NCBI GenBank assembly: GCA_949316495.1
Contig: OX439005.1
Coordinates: forward strand, 42,840,682-42,904,681
Source: Amphiduros pacificus
Taxonomy: Eukaryota > Annelida > Polychaeta > Phyllodocida > Hesionidae
Direction: 5' to 3'
Length of the DNA: 64,000 nucleotides
This document shows positions 48,119 through 62,189 of the stretch, piece by piece. Position 1 is the stretch's first letter, and each line of letters starts with the position of its first letter. The notes below the pieces were generated by a model. That model saw only the letters and a program-made list of their open reading frames with translations. It did no database searches and was not told the origin of the DNA. The translations under genes were made by a program, and so were the position numbers.

Positions 48119-50903
48119 TATCTGATTATAAAATTGAGTTCCTATATCTACTGACTTTTTAATTTAAAAAAAAACAAGGTTTTTGTTAAAAAATGAACAA
48201 GTTTTAAATGAAATTGTATAAGATATTGAGATAAAGAGAACAAAGAAATAACATTCGCAATAATTCACCCCAAGGATGCCACATATCTGAGGTCAAGTAT
48301 ATTAATACCCATCAGTATTGTATGAGATTGATTCACAAATTATTGATGTTGTTTATCTCTGCATATCAGTCTGTGTGGGGATACCTTGAAGCACGCAGGT
48401 ATGTCCCTATGTAAATGTTGACCCCATCACCACATCATACATACATCTAAGTGACAGGACAAAACAAGTTCAAGATAAACAATCATAACTTGATAACTCT
48501 AATGCTGGGATCACAATATTTCTATTGATATTTGAGAGATTTACGTACAATGTCTGGGTTTTGTTGGATTGTGCATGACTGTGTAAAATGAATGCACAAA
48601 TGTTATTATGGAATAACCAAGATTTAACTGGTAATAATAATTTATATAAATTATCTTGTGCATATCTTATGCTCTAGATTCTAAATTTACTCTGTATAAA
48701 ACATTAACATTTTCTGAGATTATAAGCCAAATAAGTGCAACCAATTAACATGTCAAAGTCTGGAAAGATTGTGTGTTGAGAAGAAGCACACACCATTGAG
48801 CTAATTTTACACTATTCACAAATGAATAAAGGACGAAGTGTTGAAAATTCCAATATATTATGGAGTGATAATACAACCATGGACTGAGGTGAACCCTGAA
48901 TCATTAAATTACAACCCGGACCCTGGCTGAGATCAATGTGTGAATCTACATGGAAAGTTGTGACTACCCTGATAGCTATACAATACACCTGAAAGCATGA
49001 TGGCCAGTCCGGGTAGATGTTTTCATAGTCATACTCACCATAAGCATAAAGTGGGACACTTTCAGCATGAACAACACATTACTTATCAAGGTCATTTCCT
49101 GCTCTCTTTGACCTCCCAATAATGACCTTTCAGATTTTTTGCCCATCATTTTTAGAACTTCGGGAGCTATAGTTTTAACTTTATTGATCACTTATCAAAG
49201 TGACTGTTCAGCCATCCAGACGTGACTGACAAGAGGCTGTCCATGGAGATTAAACAAGGATAAAGTGGACAGGTATGACATGGGTTTGGTGGAGGCTCTG
49301 TTGTGATTGAACACATCAAGGTTACGAGAGGCCTTCCACGGCAAGCAATGAAGCATGGTGCTACATCTTGCAGCTGATCAATGCCTTCAAGGGTTCATTG
49401 ATCTGGTTGTGATTGACTGGACATGACTGGGTCAGCTTGATCATCATGCGCATTCAAGGTTACCTCACTTCACCCATTTCTATAACCGATTGAATTTCTG
49501 CACTTTATCTTATTCCTAAATATAGAAATGGCTGGCAGATTGATTTATTATTTTGAGGAAAATGTGATATAATGTGGTTCGTGTTAAAATCATCACGGTA
49601 ATAGACATGAAAGTAATAAAAATGTGACGGCAACTACTCAATGGTGAATCTGATCATAATTTGGATTTTTTAATGCATATCACATGTCAACTGGAAAAAT
49701 AAAAACAGCATCCGAACTTCTAATTGGTTTATTTGACCTACTTAACCTGAAAGTTGACCTAATTAGTATTACGACTGGGTTCAAAGTAAAGGTTAATAAC
49801 AGATGGTTGCAATACACTATGACAAAGGGAATTCTCTGATGGGACTTCATAATGATAGCAATCACAAAGTTCCAGTCCTGCTGATATATATGAAGAAGCC
49901 ATGCCCTCCTATCCGAGAACAAAGCCCACAGGCCATTTCCTATCCTGGTTATTCACTGTACACAGTAATGCATGGAAGAATCCAATATCCACAAATAATA
50001 ACACATTATTAGTCATTCAAGGGCCATATTGTTGGGTTTTAACAGAAAGTTATAAAAGGGAGAGCTGTGAGCATGTGATAAGTGTGTCATGAATTATTTC
50101 CAATTTAAGAAAATATGACCCATGATCCATGAAATTGATAATACTTCACTTTTTGGTGAGAATATGTAGGTTTATCCTTTGCAATGGTAATGTTTAGGAT
50201 CGCCTATATCACCAAATACTTGATAAATCATAATGCACATGATGAAAAATGGCAAACACTTCAAATAGTTATATTTCTGGCATTACGACACCTCAGAATA
50301 TTTCTGTGTATTGTAATTATGTGTGTTTAATCATTCATCACCTGTATTATAACTAACACTTCAGAATTCTCAAACATGTATAGTGCAGTGATTAAGGGCA
50401 CATATTTCTTGTTCTCACTACACTATGGGTTCTAACAAGGCATTTCTAGGACGTCCTCAAGCTGAGAGGATTAAACATATGAATAACTTCACACACAGAT
50501 CCTAGAAGTGCGTCACACATAAGTATCACATAATTACAGGCTTTACTGTTTGACAATAATATAGTCTAACCTCACAACATGACACAAAACATGTATGAAC
50601 TTATGAACTACAAGTACTGTGCTAGGGGATTGATATGTGTTTGGTGATAAATTTGGTATGGCTTTGGTGATCTGTCAATCAGCTTGGCAATTACCATGTT
50701 GTAATAATGTGTGTAATCCACCAATTCTGTGCTTGAATAAGGCAAAGATGATTTATGAAAAGCACTTGTCTCAATGATTTGTTTCTCTCCACATGTAAAC
50801 ATCTGAATAAATACCTGTGCAAAGTAGGATTAGCACAGTATTCTATGTGTCACTTTGGAGTAACTTTAAGAGCTTTACAAATGTACTAACATTTCTCCAC
50901 AAA

Positions 50904-50951
50904 AAAAAATCACAAAAAAAAATCAAATTAAAAAAAAAAAAAAAAAAAAAT
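50904..50951. repeat. A-rich tract ending in a run of 20 or more A
   Basis: Two copies of cacaaaaaaaaat followed by a long A run. A retroposon tail is possible, but no element body is recognisable to its left. Confidence 0.8.
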
Positions 50952-53900
50952 TGCAGTTGTATGAAAACCAATGTAGAAATCTAAAGTATCTTGCTATACA
51001 CCAGACATAAAAAAAATTGAAATAAGGAAAGCCAAACACCCGCTAAGTGCCCAAAACTGTGACCATACATACACCATGTGCATTTTGCCAAGCAGAGTAT
51101 CTGGTTAGCAATGGAAATATAGGAACCACTGTGAGACATGAAATGATCCCACTTCACCCTGCATGAGGCATGTCTGATATCACAGTTACATACATCTCTT
51201 ACGCAGGCCTGCAGTGGCATATTGGTCCTAAGCTCACACTCCAAGATTTCACTCATTAGAACACCTATCAGAATTTATCCAAACCTGCCTCAACATTATG
51301 TAATATCAGCATTTACAGGATTCATGTGTTTGCATAAATTCTAAGTTTCCACTTATGATAATGAGTCATGGTGGTGAATTCTCTGAGAGTTATGATAACG
51401 TTGATGCAGCCACAAAGGTCGGCAGTTATGGAGGTCCTCCAAGCTCCCTCAATATCCTGGTGGTCACAAATCCACCTGCTTCTTAAACACACAGCATGTC
51501 ATAACATGTATATATCGGACTACATTAATAGCTGCACCTTATATCAAGTTTACTAAAGTCTTCCGCTCAATCCTTCTGCAAATACATACGTGAGGCCGAC
51601 CAAGCCAGCTGACCCCAGGCAAAATCTATAATCTCAATACACGATTTACGTCTTCAGTCTGGCATAGCCATCTTGGCCTTAATTTTTTATAAATATATTT
51701 GTGTAAAGATTTACTTCTATTTTCATTTCAGGTATTAAGTCGGCCTCTTCAGCTGTCTAAATTTTCTAATAACGCTTCATGGCTTGACTTTTAAAAGCAG
51801 TTCAAAATTCACCTTTAAATGTCTAACATTCCTGCCATCAATAAAATGTTTTTCCTTATCTTAGAAGGAATTCTTACATATCAAAAATTGAAAAAAAAAT
51901 CTTAAAAAAATTGTGCATTTAAAATTTTAAAATATGATGTATCAGATGACTATAAAAATCATCATTAGAAATAACAAAAAAATATAAAAACTTATTAAGG
52001 CAGTAAATCAAATGTTATCAAGCACAGTGAAGATTGCCTCTTACTCTTGTGATAAAAAATACATATATCAAATTTTTATAATACCTGAGTATAATTATGT
52101 GGGCTGTGACCTGCAAAAAAAAGTTGGTCTGACAGAATATTCATGAAAGTGCTGCCTGTACCAAGAGCCCTGTCACTCGAATCATTCAACAACACCTTTC
52201 CACATACTTGATGTAAAATTATACAAGTCAATTATAGAAAGTTATGTGCAAGACAGGAGGCAAACTGCACATATTACCTGACTTTATCATGCAGTCCCTT
52301 TAAATGAAACAGGCTGTCCTGAAATACAGGAAATAAGACTGCTGTGGTCGGTATTAAGACTGATTAGGTGCATGTTAATTGCAGTGGTCAGTATCATAAC
52401 TGACCAGGTACATTTTGGTTGCAGTGGTCAGCATCACAACAAACCAGGTACATTGTGGTTGATGTGGTCAGTGTCATGACCAACCAGATACCCACCCATC
52501 ACAGCCAACGACAATAGCCAATTTAGCATAAGAGCTGAGGGGTAAAAAGGCAGCAAATGTCATCCGAGACAAAGTCTCTGAATAGGGAAGAGCTGAATAA
52601 AGATTACAAGCCTCCATCCATACTGGACAATCTAACCAGCTCTGAAAGCCTCTGATTGTCACATATGATAAGCCTTGTCTACACTAGGTCTTGAGCATAT
52701 ATTCAGAATCTGGAACGATCTTATCATGACATAAAACATGCTGGCATCATGATCGCTTTGTTCATTGATCATTGATAAATTATCTATTGACATTTTTTCA
52801 AAGATAACTTAGGTAAGACTTAAGCAGCAGATTAAAGGGAGTCCAAAATATTTCAAAGTATTATCATGATACAATAAGCACGAACAGATCAATATTTATC
52901 ACAAACATGAGTCAGGTAAAACACATCATGAATATACTTTAAAAATCTCAGAAGGCTAGAATTTGCTGAGACAGTTATGATTGCACGTTCTCTATATTAC
53001 AATGAGGACTTCTTAACTTAAACACCCACATTGCTATCAATTAACTATGGGATCATTGACTTGGAGACTGCCAGTATATCTCACTAATGGATTGATATTT
53101 CCCCTGTTGCATGCTGGTAGCAGTGCCATTTATCTGTGGTGCTTTCCTAAGCTTCAGCCTCCTTCTCACCCATTCTCTATCTATTATTCATCATTTGTGC
53201 CTTTTCATGCATCATTCACTTTTTACAAAATTGCCAAATGACCACAAACACTGCCGATCAATCGTGATATGCCATCGATTTACACAATGGCAAGTGAGTT
53301 AATGAAAATAGGGAGATGATATCTTTCCAAAACGGGGAAATATCTTACCAAAATATAAAATCATTTAAAGTTGTAATGAACTATTTCAAACAAATTGCCA
53401 GTTAACTAGAATATAATTTTCAATGCAAAATACAAAGTGCACATATCAATACAATCCAGACATGATCTATGAATAGCAAAATTATATTATGTTCAGTTGG
53501 TACCAAACATACCGAACATATTATATCTGACCAAGTAATAATAAGTATAAGCTGAATAAGGTCATTACATGAGTCTATTTGCACATGTTTAGCAGATACA
53601 TGTAAGATTCTACTTGATAATGACATCATCAAACTTATGATTGCACCTAGCCACAACACCTTACTATTTATTGGTTATAAAGAAATGACTAAGAAGATCC
53701 GGAAACATCCCCAGAGCCAGTAATTGATCATGGATAAAAGTCAGGAAATATATGATTATTTTTTGCTGTTTCCTGGAGCTGTTTTGTGCAATGTACACAG
53801 TAGCCTTGACAACAAAGCAATCTCCCAATAATGTCCCATGTATTGACACAAAATGTTTGTGGTCGTGTTACCTTAGGAACAGAAGCCTGCGACCATGAAG

Positions 53901-56721
53901 GTCTGCATCACAGCCAGAGAAACACAAATATCTAACACCTGTAGCAGGTGTACAGCAAGAACGCATGCAACTTACATATTCTACGCAAAGATTACGAATC
54001 CAAAACACTGATAATAAACGTGAATAAAAAATATCCTTATCAGGAAGAATATTGACAAGTTTCAAAGCAAATTGTGAATCCTGATTATGAAAGCTGATCA
54101 ATGTTGGTGAGTGTTTAATTCTGAGCACTGCTTACACACATATATATGTATACCTCAGTCTGAATCTAAAACTGTTAATTCTTCTACATATTACCCCCAG
54201 ACCCTCTTCAGGGGTTCTCACTAACTCCATACTTGTGCATACAATAATGACCATCTCATACAGACCAAATACAATTTCTACTACATAAATTAAACATAAC
54301 AGACACAAAATGATTTTCATGTTTTTTTGGCCATGTTATAGTTTCCCCTGATCTGTTTTATCGTATACTTTCCGAGCCGTATCCTGAAGTTGATAGGATC
54401 TCTCATATTATACCATGATTAGCCCCATAAATCATTCTTCTATCAGTTTTTATTGCAGACTTTTTTTTTTAAAATGTGGTTGTAATCAATGGAACGGACA
54501 TAAGCTCCCTCAGGCTGATCAAACCCAGACTTTCCTTCTGTCATGTTTATAATCTTTGACTGGTATTCAGAGCTCATCTTTTGACCTCATTTCAACAGTA
54601 ATCGGAATCTTTATTTAGAACATTAATGACTTCTAGGAAACTCGTGTAATTAAATATACACAATGTACTGATAAAAATATAGAATTTATATAAAGTGTTT
54701 TATCAGCTTCATCGGGATGATAAGAGTCAACATCAATATCCTATGCAATGTTCCAAATATGGTTTGATATGTTGCTTGCCCTTGGCCCATTTTGATCAAT
54801 CAAATTAAGGAAAATTGTAGAAAAAGACCTTAAAAGTGATTCGCAAATCAAATTTCTAAAAACTGATCCGATGCCATCTAAGTTAATCTATCATTTAAAA
54901 AAAATATATTTATTCTGCATGTATGACTAGCTTGCTTTATTAAGGCTATATCAACAAAAAAACTTGTTTTAAAAAATATACAGTATAGAATTTCTTTTTC
55001 TTAGACTACCAGAGAAAATTTGATCCTTTGAAATAATTTAAATGTGAATGTGTGTCACTTTTTGCCTGAACCTTTTATCAATTCATGATTAGCAGATTAA
55101 CCATTTTAAATAGTATTACAAATGTAAAAATTATCAAACAGCTTAAAATATTAATTATTCATGTGACACTGATAAATATGATAAACATTTCAGCAAGTTC
55201 AGACTGGTCAATAAAAATGTATCGTTTTCCAATGTTTAGTCCCACAAAAATTTACCCATTCTTCCAACCAAGTAAGAGATATAATGGATTAATTTTATCT
55301 TTTTTTCCAAATCTGTGTTGGTCACAATTGGTGACTTTAAAATCAACCATAACTATCGTTTGCTCATTTTTTAACCCCATCTATTTGTTATCAAGTATGA
55401 ATGACAAGTTATTATGACCTCTTGGGAAAGAGAGTTATGCCACAATTATCACATCTTCTTGTAGTTTGTGAAATACTCCAAGGCCTTTGAATGATACTCT
55501 AGATAAATCTGTGTCTTTCCTCCTCAGAGAACCCAAAACCTAGCATTTGCTGCAGAGTAAAGAAAATGTCCTTTTTGATTATAATCACAACAGTCAAACA
55601 TCCAAATGCAGTTTATTTTGCATAGTCCCCGGCAGCACAGGTCAAGTCATTGCCACTCACATTATGAGATCAAGTTACTTCAGTTTCTACAGTCTGCAGG
55701 ATCTCTATACCTAGTTGTCATATCTTGTGGCCCCTCAGAACTAAATGTTAGCCATAGAACCAGCAAAAGACCTCTTCTCCTCTATCTCTTATATTCAATG
55801 AAGCAAGTCAGAGTGGCTTCAATATGGCCTCATAAGTAACTCAACCATTCCCCTCTCTGACATCCAATATATCAAACTGTAAACTAACATGATTTAGCTT
55901 ATAATACTCATACTGATCTTCTGAGGGGATATTTTTTTTATCAAAACACAAATGATTTGTCATCCAAAATCTTGACCATATTAAATTGGATTTTTAAAAT
56001 ATCTTAAATATTATTGTCTCACATTACATTGTATTATAATGATTAACTGGTAAATACTTCTAAATGGGTAAGAGTTTTTTTATTGCCTAAATAACCTTTC
56101 TGGTACAATAAGAAAATGTTTTAAACACGGCAGTCAGTGTATAAGGCTTTGTACTGATCACGCTGATAAGGTGTGTATTTGGCCAGCTCTCAACACTCTT
56201 TGATTTCATGTTCTGACATGACTTTGTAGTTCAGGTAAATACCACAGCCTACTCCAGGATCACAATGCACAAATATCTCTCAATCCTGCTCTGATCAATT
56301 AAGCTGACCCAAAAATGTTTTCAAAAAAATAAATTAACAGAGCAAATATAACGAATTTGATGATATTAAATCAATGTTGTTCAAATGGGTGGATATATTT
56401 CTCAAGATAAAAATCTTCAAAGGAGATTTCCCATCATCAAATAAAAAATAAAACATGTTGTGCCTTTCAACATATCTTTATATTATATATATATTCCTAA
56501 AACTAAATTGCAGATTGAGCATTGCAGTATGGTAAGCTGTTCTAACATTTCACAGTTGTATATTTAATTTTATGATAGCTTTGTAGTTAAATATGCACTT
56601 GTCTCTCTCATCATATCACTCATATGTAGATGTGATCATACTGATCAAAGTCACTCTGGACTCTCACAGTGTGTAGCCTTGTTATTTTCCTATAATCAAT
56701 CATAATCATGAGTGCTGGATC

Positions 56722-56722
56722 A

Positions 56723-56758
<36 letters not shown>

Positions 56759-56761
56759 TTG
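56722..56761. repeat. (AT)n and T run
   Basis: About 14 AT dinucleotides followed by 11 T. Confidence 0.95.
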
Positions 56762-57305
56762 TAGTATTGAAAGGCTGGGAGAGGAGGAGTAACTATATCA
56801 TAAAATCATCAAAACTTGAAGAAAAAAAATGGTACAAAAAATCAATAAAAAATCAAAATATCATGATATCATTTAATTTTTTAAAACTATATTGATAAAT
56901 ATGTATCCTATTTTTCCAATAATGTCCAGCACTGATATCAACCATGCATTCAGGTACAGACTGACATTCATTTTTTCCTCCTTATATTCTGAACTTCTGG
57001 TAATTTTTGAAGAAAATGGCTTATCATCTCAATGTTCACGATGAAGTAACAGAGTCCTCATTATCAGGCATAGACAATAATGACAAAAAATGACAAAAAA
57101 TAATAAATGGCAGATCACAAATTGCCATAACGATATTCATGTAAATTTATGACATGAAAAATAAAGTTTTTCTAGGATTATCATGAAAGTCTTTGAAACA
57201 AAACAGAATAAAACTTAAATGAAATGGGATAGAAGCCTTGCATACACACAGAGCTAAAACTGACAGAAATGATGCACAATGAAAGTAAAGCAGGGAGATA
57301 CCATG

Positions 57306-57608
57306 TTATGTTGGCAGTGAGCGGATACAGGACTCATGATTTGGTCGCCGTGCATTCCTCACTGCTACAGGCAGAACCTCAATAGTTTTGCATGATTTAC
57401 AGTGTCCCCCATTTACTTCACATTCATGCTCAGGAATGTCACTCACAGCCATTTCACATTGTTTAACTGCAGCCCTTGTTTTCCTGCCATGTTTGTAACC
57501 TCTTTTCAACTTGCCAGTTCATTTTTTACCGGTACCAGTTATCTTTTCTTTAGTCCACTTTCTACAGTGCTTGCGTGTCATCATCACGAAATATCGACAA
57601 TTATGCAT
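57306..57608 (-). pseudogene. Unrecognised ORF pair, Lys/Arg- and Cys-rich
   Basis: In the 25-kb intron one minus-strand frame is open for about 100 codons apart from a single in-frame TGA. The first part starts MHNCRYFVMMTRKHCRKW and ends GTGKK; the second reads TGKLKRGYKHGRKTRAAV, then Cys-spaced sequence (CEMAVSDIPEHECEVNGGHC, KSC), ending RSLPT. The base composition (CpG, richer GC) differs from the AT-rich surroundings. I do not recognise a family. It may be a decayed retrocopy or chance; no splice sites or poly(A) support a gene. Confidence 0.2.
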
Positions 57609-58204
57609 AATTATGGAAAAAAATTCTACGATCAACGCCTCAAAGAGCAAAGAGTGACGAGGTTGTCAATTTATCTACTTTGTTTTTTATGTTGATTGCG
57701 TCATTTGATGACCGAAGGGTTCAACTATAGTATCATGAGAAACATGCCATCCCAATTAAATGATAAAGGTTACAAGTGATACAGGTAAACACAAATGTGA
57801 ACTGAATAATTAATAACCTCGTTAATCCTGTAAACATAACACTTACATACAGCATCATGGTAATCAAATATTGCATCTATTGTCAATTGTGTTGATCAGT
57901 TTGTAATGCGAAATCATCATGTGTGGCATCAAAAATCATTGTATCTAACATAAATTATACATTTAATATTGTTGTAGTCTACTCATGCTGTTAATGTGTG
58001 TTGTGATTATATATTATACATAACCACCCTTAATGTGTCTTGTTGAGATCATGAGGCTGCATTACTGTCAGAATATCCACATGCCAATGTGTCAAGGTCT
58101 TACCACATACACATATTATGCACCAAATGCAAGTGGTCCCTTCTGTGTCCTTTTTATATCACTGATGGATAGGGATATATACTTCAATGTTCCTAAATTA
58201 TTCT

Positions 58205-58860
58205 GGCATCACATACCCCATACCTCGTCATGTCTAGCATCACAGGCCCCATACCTCATCATACCTAGCATCACAGGCCCCATACCTCATCATACCTAGC
58301 ATCACAGGCCCCATACCTCATCATGCCTAGCATCACAGGCCCCATACCTCATCATACCTAGCATCACAGGCCCTATACCTCATCATACCTAGCATCACAG
58401 GCCCCATACCTCATCATGCCTAGCATCACAGGCCCCATAACTCATCATACCTAGCACCACAGGCCCCATACCTCATCATGCCTAGCATCACAGGCCTCAT
58501 ACCTCATCATACCTAGCATCACAGGCCCCATACCTCACCATACCTAGCATCACAGGCCTCATACCTCACCATACCTACACCACGGGCCCCATACCTCACC
58601 ATGCCTCATACCTCATCATACCTCATACCTCATCATACCTAGCATCACAGGCCCCATACCTCATCATACCTAGCATCACAGGCCTCATACCTCACCATAC
58701 CTAGCATCACAGACCCGATACCTCACCATACCTTGCAACACAGACCCCAATCCTCACCATACCTTGCATCACAGACCCCATACCTCACCATACCTTGCAT
58801 CACAGACCCCATACCTCACCATACCTTGCATCACAGACCCCATACCTCACCATGCCTAGA
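58205..58860. repeat. 31-bp minisatellite, about 21 copies
   Basis: Units of gcatcacaggccccatacct plus catcataccta. The high-coordinate third uses a diverged cacagaccccatacctcacc form. The array ends about 500 bases downstream of the donor at 59357. Confidence 0.95.
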
Positions 58861-59356
58861 TCAAAGTATTTAGAGGTGTTGGCAATGGATAGTTTTTTTA
58901 GGTTATAAATGTATAGGAAAACTCCCATTTCCCAGCCTGAGGATCCCAACAGCTTCCGGCAATTCAGTGGCAATTATCATTTCATATATGCAACATAACT
59001 GTTCTACTGGAGCATAACCCATTTATGACAGTTATAAAACCTATTTTTACACTTTTGAAATACATCGCTATCCATTTTGACCTTGAACAAATTAAATTAA
59101 GTTCAGTACATGTGTTAATTCTTGACAAAATTAAAGTGATACCCTGAGCCATTATTGTCAAGTTCCATTAAGTTATATTCTATCATGTTTTTTTTTCTTT
59201 TCTCATGCTAATAATAATAATGATGATAATATGTACAATAAATCTCGACTTTCAAATCATATTCAGACTTGGCAAAAAACAATTGTCAATACGATTATCC
59301 CAGAATATTTTTGCAAAATTGAAGAGAAGGCAAGATAGTTGATAAGATGGTTGTAC

Positions 59357-59462
59357 CTTGTAGTAAGCCTTAATGTTCTTCATGAGCACGTCCCAGTTCT
59401 GAATGCGCTGCCGTACTCCTTGCACCCGCTGCACCACCAAGCCTATGGTGGCTCGGGGGTCG
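59357..59462 (-). CDS. CCDC88: Exon: Hook domain, first exon present in window (residues 1-35)
   Basis: Acceptor TATTCCAG and donor AAG|GTACAA bound 106 bases: one leftover third-codon base, then 35 codons. The peptide DPRATIGLVVQRVQGVRQ continues into IQNWDVLMKNIKAYYK, which aligns with Daple DPRPTNQR...IQNLTILVRNIKTYYQ in the Hook fold. The exon ends in phase 0. The codon split at its start shows that at least one further upstream coding exon exists; no candidate is visible between 59463 and 64000, so it lies outside. Confidence 0.92.
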
Positions 59463-61100
59463 CTGGAATATACAAAATCATCTCCATTAATATCGAAAAT
59501 GAAAAATACATTCAAAGACATATATAGATGCATTTGGTAGGGACTGCGATCGTTGTCGAGATCATCTTTAGGATCCTTGCTTTTTTTACATATATGGATA
59601 CAAATTTGAGAGAATATGAATAAGTATAATCTACAAGGCAAGATACAAAAAGTATCAGCATCTGAAAGATATAAAATGAAAGAACTGCTGATATTTCTAC
59701 ATGTTCCAAATGCTCTAGATCATGAAATTATTTCCAAGAGTTGGTATAAAATCAATAAAGTTCCTTTTACAGAGAGGTCAAAACGTCGCATGTTGCAATC
59801 ATTCTTGACGGAGACGGAGACGACACATCCTAAGGGAGGTCTTACATAAACACTTATTTCTAAGGACATTTTGCATTCACAGAAAGATATTCCCAAGTCA
59901 CTGAAGTGTGGAGTGCATTAGTCGACTGATGTAACCACACAATGGTGAGATTTCTCCTCACACTACCTCGGGGCCTTTGAAGTGCCTTGAGGTAATGTCA
60001 GGTGGGAAATGCTCTGATTTATACCCACTCTCTGAGCACTGCCAACCCGGAAACCCACAAAAATGCCAGCCACTTCGGCAACAATCATCTTCACAGAGAT
60101 AAATATCTTTCCCATTCTTATAACCATTCTTTTTGTTGACCAAACTTATTTTGCTCAAAATATATATTATTTTTAAATCAAAAGATGATATGGAAAGAAA
60201 ACACAGAAAACAATTTGGAATTTTAAGTATTCAATAAGTTAAAGATATAATTAATCAAATTTACATTACAATTTGGCAGGATCATGTGAAATGTATAAAT
60301 ATGTACTTTGTTGAAGACAAGCCAAAACAAACAGCAATACAGACCCAAATTCTTTGTCTATCCATCTGGCCATATAAATTTGCAAAATATTTCTAAACCT
60401 TTTTGACACAATCAAACTATAGGATTAAATCCACATTCCCCTTGGGCTATTTACTTTTTTTGTTTCATGTCAATCATGCTGAAACCTTACAAAGTGTCAT
60501 TATACAGAACAAATATTGATTTTTGTTCCCGAAACTTTGGGGACAGAACATTCTGACACAACCTGCCAAAACCGATGTAAACAAGCATATTGGGCTGTTT
60601 GACTTAGGTTTTAAATGGACATGGGAACACACAATTCCATCTCTTAAATGAACTTTGACCCTCATCACGTTTATGCATTGACTTCCATGATTGAGGTGCT
60701 TCAGTTTTAATACACAGGTGCACAATATAATCCTGTACTAATATATTTTCTTCTCATCACATATGAACTTCCATACAGCTGGAAAGTTGACCACAATGTC
60801 CCAGGATTCCCACCAGTCTGACAGTCAGCTCAAGTAATCCAGACAAATTGCCTTTACAATCATCTTCAGAACTTCCAAGCACACACCATAGCCATGAAAT
60901 GATCTTGCTGTGCTAAGAGTTGGGAGCCAGCTCCTGTGCTGCCCCCTACCTAACAGAACACCGGTCAGGGTGGCTTCAGATTACACTGCACCCCTGGACA
61001 CTTGTAAACATGGTCCAGCATGTGAACTATGGCCAGCCAGCGATACATGAGATTATTGATATATGCCTCAGGCCTCGTCTATTGTGTCAAAGAAAATATA

Positions 61101-61895
61101 CTGCCCCATGATATGCATCTCAAGCACGATACAGCACAATATATACCAGTCTGTGAGGACAGGTTCCATGCATCTAAAGCATAGCACTGCATGTACCAGT
61201 CTACTGCCAAGTCAGGTCCAATGCATCTGAAGCACACTTAGCACAGTACTGTGTGTCTACTGCCAAGCCAGGTCCAATGCATCTGAAGCATACTTAGCAC
61301 AGTACTGTGTGTCTACTGCCAAGCCAGGTCCAATGCATCTGAAGCACACTTAGCACAGTACTATGTGTCTACTGCCAAGCCAGGTCCAATGCATCTGAAG
61401 CATACTTAGCACAGTACTGTGTGTCTACTGCCAAGCCAGGTCCAATGCATCTGAAGCATACTTAGCACAGTACTGTGTGTCTACTGCCAAGCCAGGTCCA
61501 ATGCATCTGAAGCACACTTAGCACAGTACTGTGTGTCTACTGCCAAGCCAGGTCCAATGCATCTGAAGCACACTTAGCACAGTACTGTGTGTCTGCTGCC
61601 AAGCCAGGTCCAATGCATCTGAAGCACACTTAGCACAGTACTGTGTGTCTGCTGCCAAGCCAGGTCCAATGCATCTGAAGCACACTTAGCACAGTACTGT
61701 GTGTCTACTGCCAAGTCAGGTCCAATGCATCTGAAGCACACTTAGCACAGTACTGTGTGTCTACTGCCAAGCCAGGTCCAATGCATCTGAAGCACACTTA
61801 GCACAGTACTGTGTGTCTACTGCCAAGCCAGGTCCAATGCATCTGAAGCACACTTAGCACAGTACTGTGTGTCTGCTGCAAAGTCAGGTCCAATG
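61101..61895. repeat. 56-bp minisatellite, about 14 copies
   Basis: Units of tctactgccaagccaggtcc plus aatgcatctgaagcacacttagcacagtactgtgtg. The first two or three copies (from 61101) are clearly diverged and the rest nearly identical, so growth ran toward the high-coordinate side. Confidence 0.94.
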
Positions 61896-62094
61896 TATAA
61901 ATGTGAGATCTAATTATCCTTTGTTAGTGATATATGAGATTAATTATTTGAAACTCTTAGAAAATGTCTGATTCCAAATGAGGAAATTACAGGCAGATAA
62001 CTGAGGAATGGAGAGCTTTGTATCAATATGCTGAAGTACTATTTAATGGCATATTGGAAACTTGGAGCTGGATAGGAAGGTGGCAATCAGTGGG

Positions 62095-62189
62095 GTGCAG
62101 CACAGGTAGCAGGGTGCAGCACAGGTAGCGGGGTGCAGCACAGGTAGCTGGGTGCAGCACAGGTAGCGGGGTGCAGCATAGGTAGCGAG
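62095..62189. repeat. 19-bp minisatellite, 5 copies
   Basis: Five copies of gtgcagcacaggtagcggg, lying 200 bases from the 56-bp array but unrelated in sequence. Confidence 0.93.

Larger units (their letters stand above)
47570..58204. other. Intron, unique AT-rich sequence
   Basis: About 10.6 kb, the longest stretch without a large array. It contains small simple repeats (48072, 50904, 56722) and the unexplained open frame at 57306-57608. Short open frames elsewhere lack family resemblance and splice sites. Confidence 0.6.

Noticed and set aside
50904-50951. Retroposed gene ending in this poly(A)
   Set aside because: No element body, promoter boxes or target-site duplication could be seen next to the A run.
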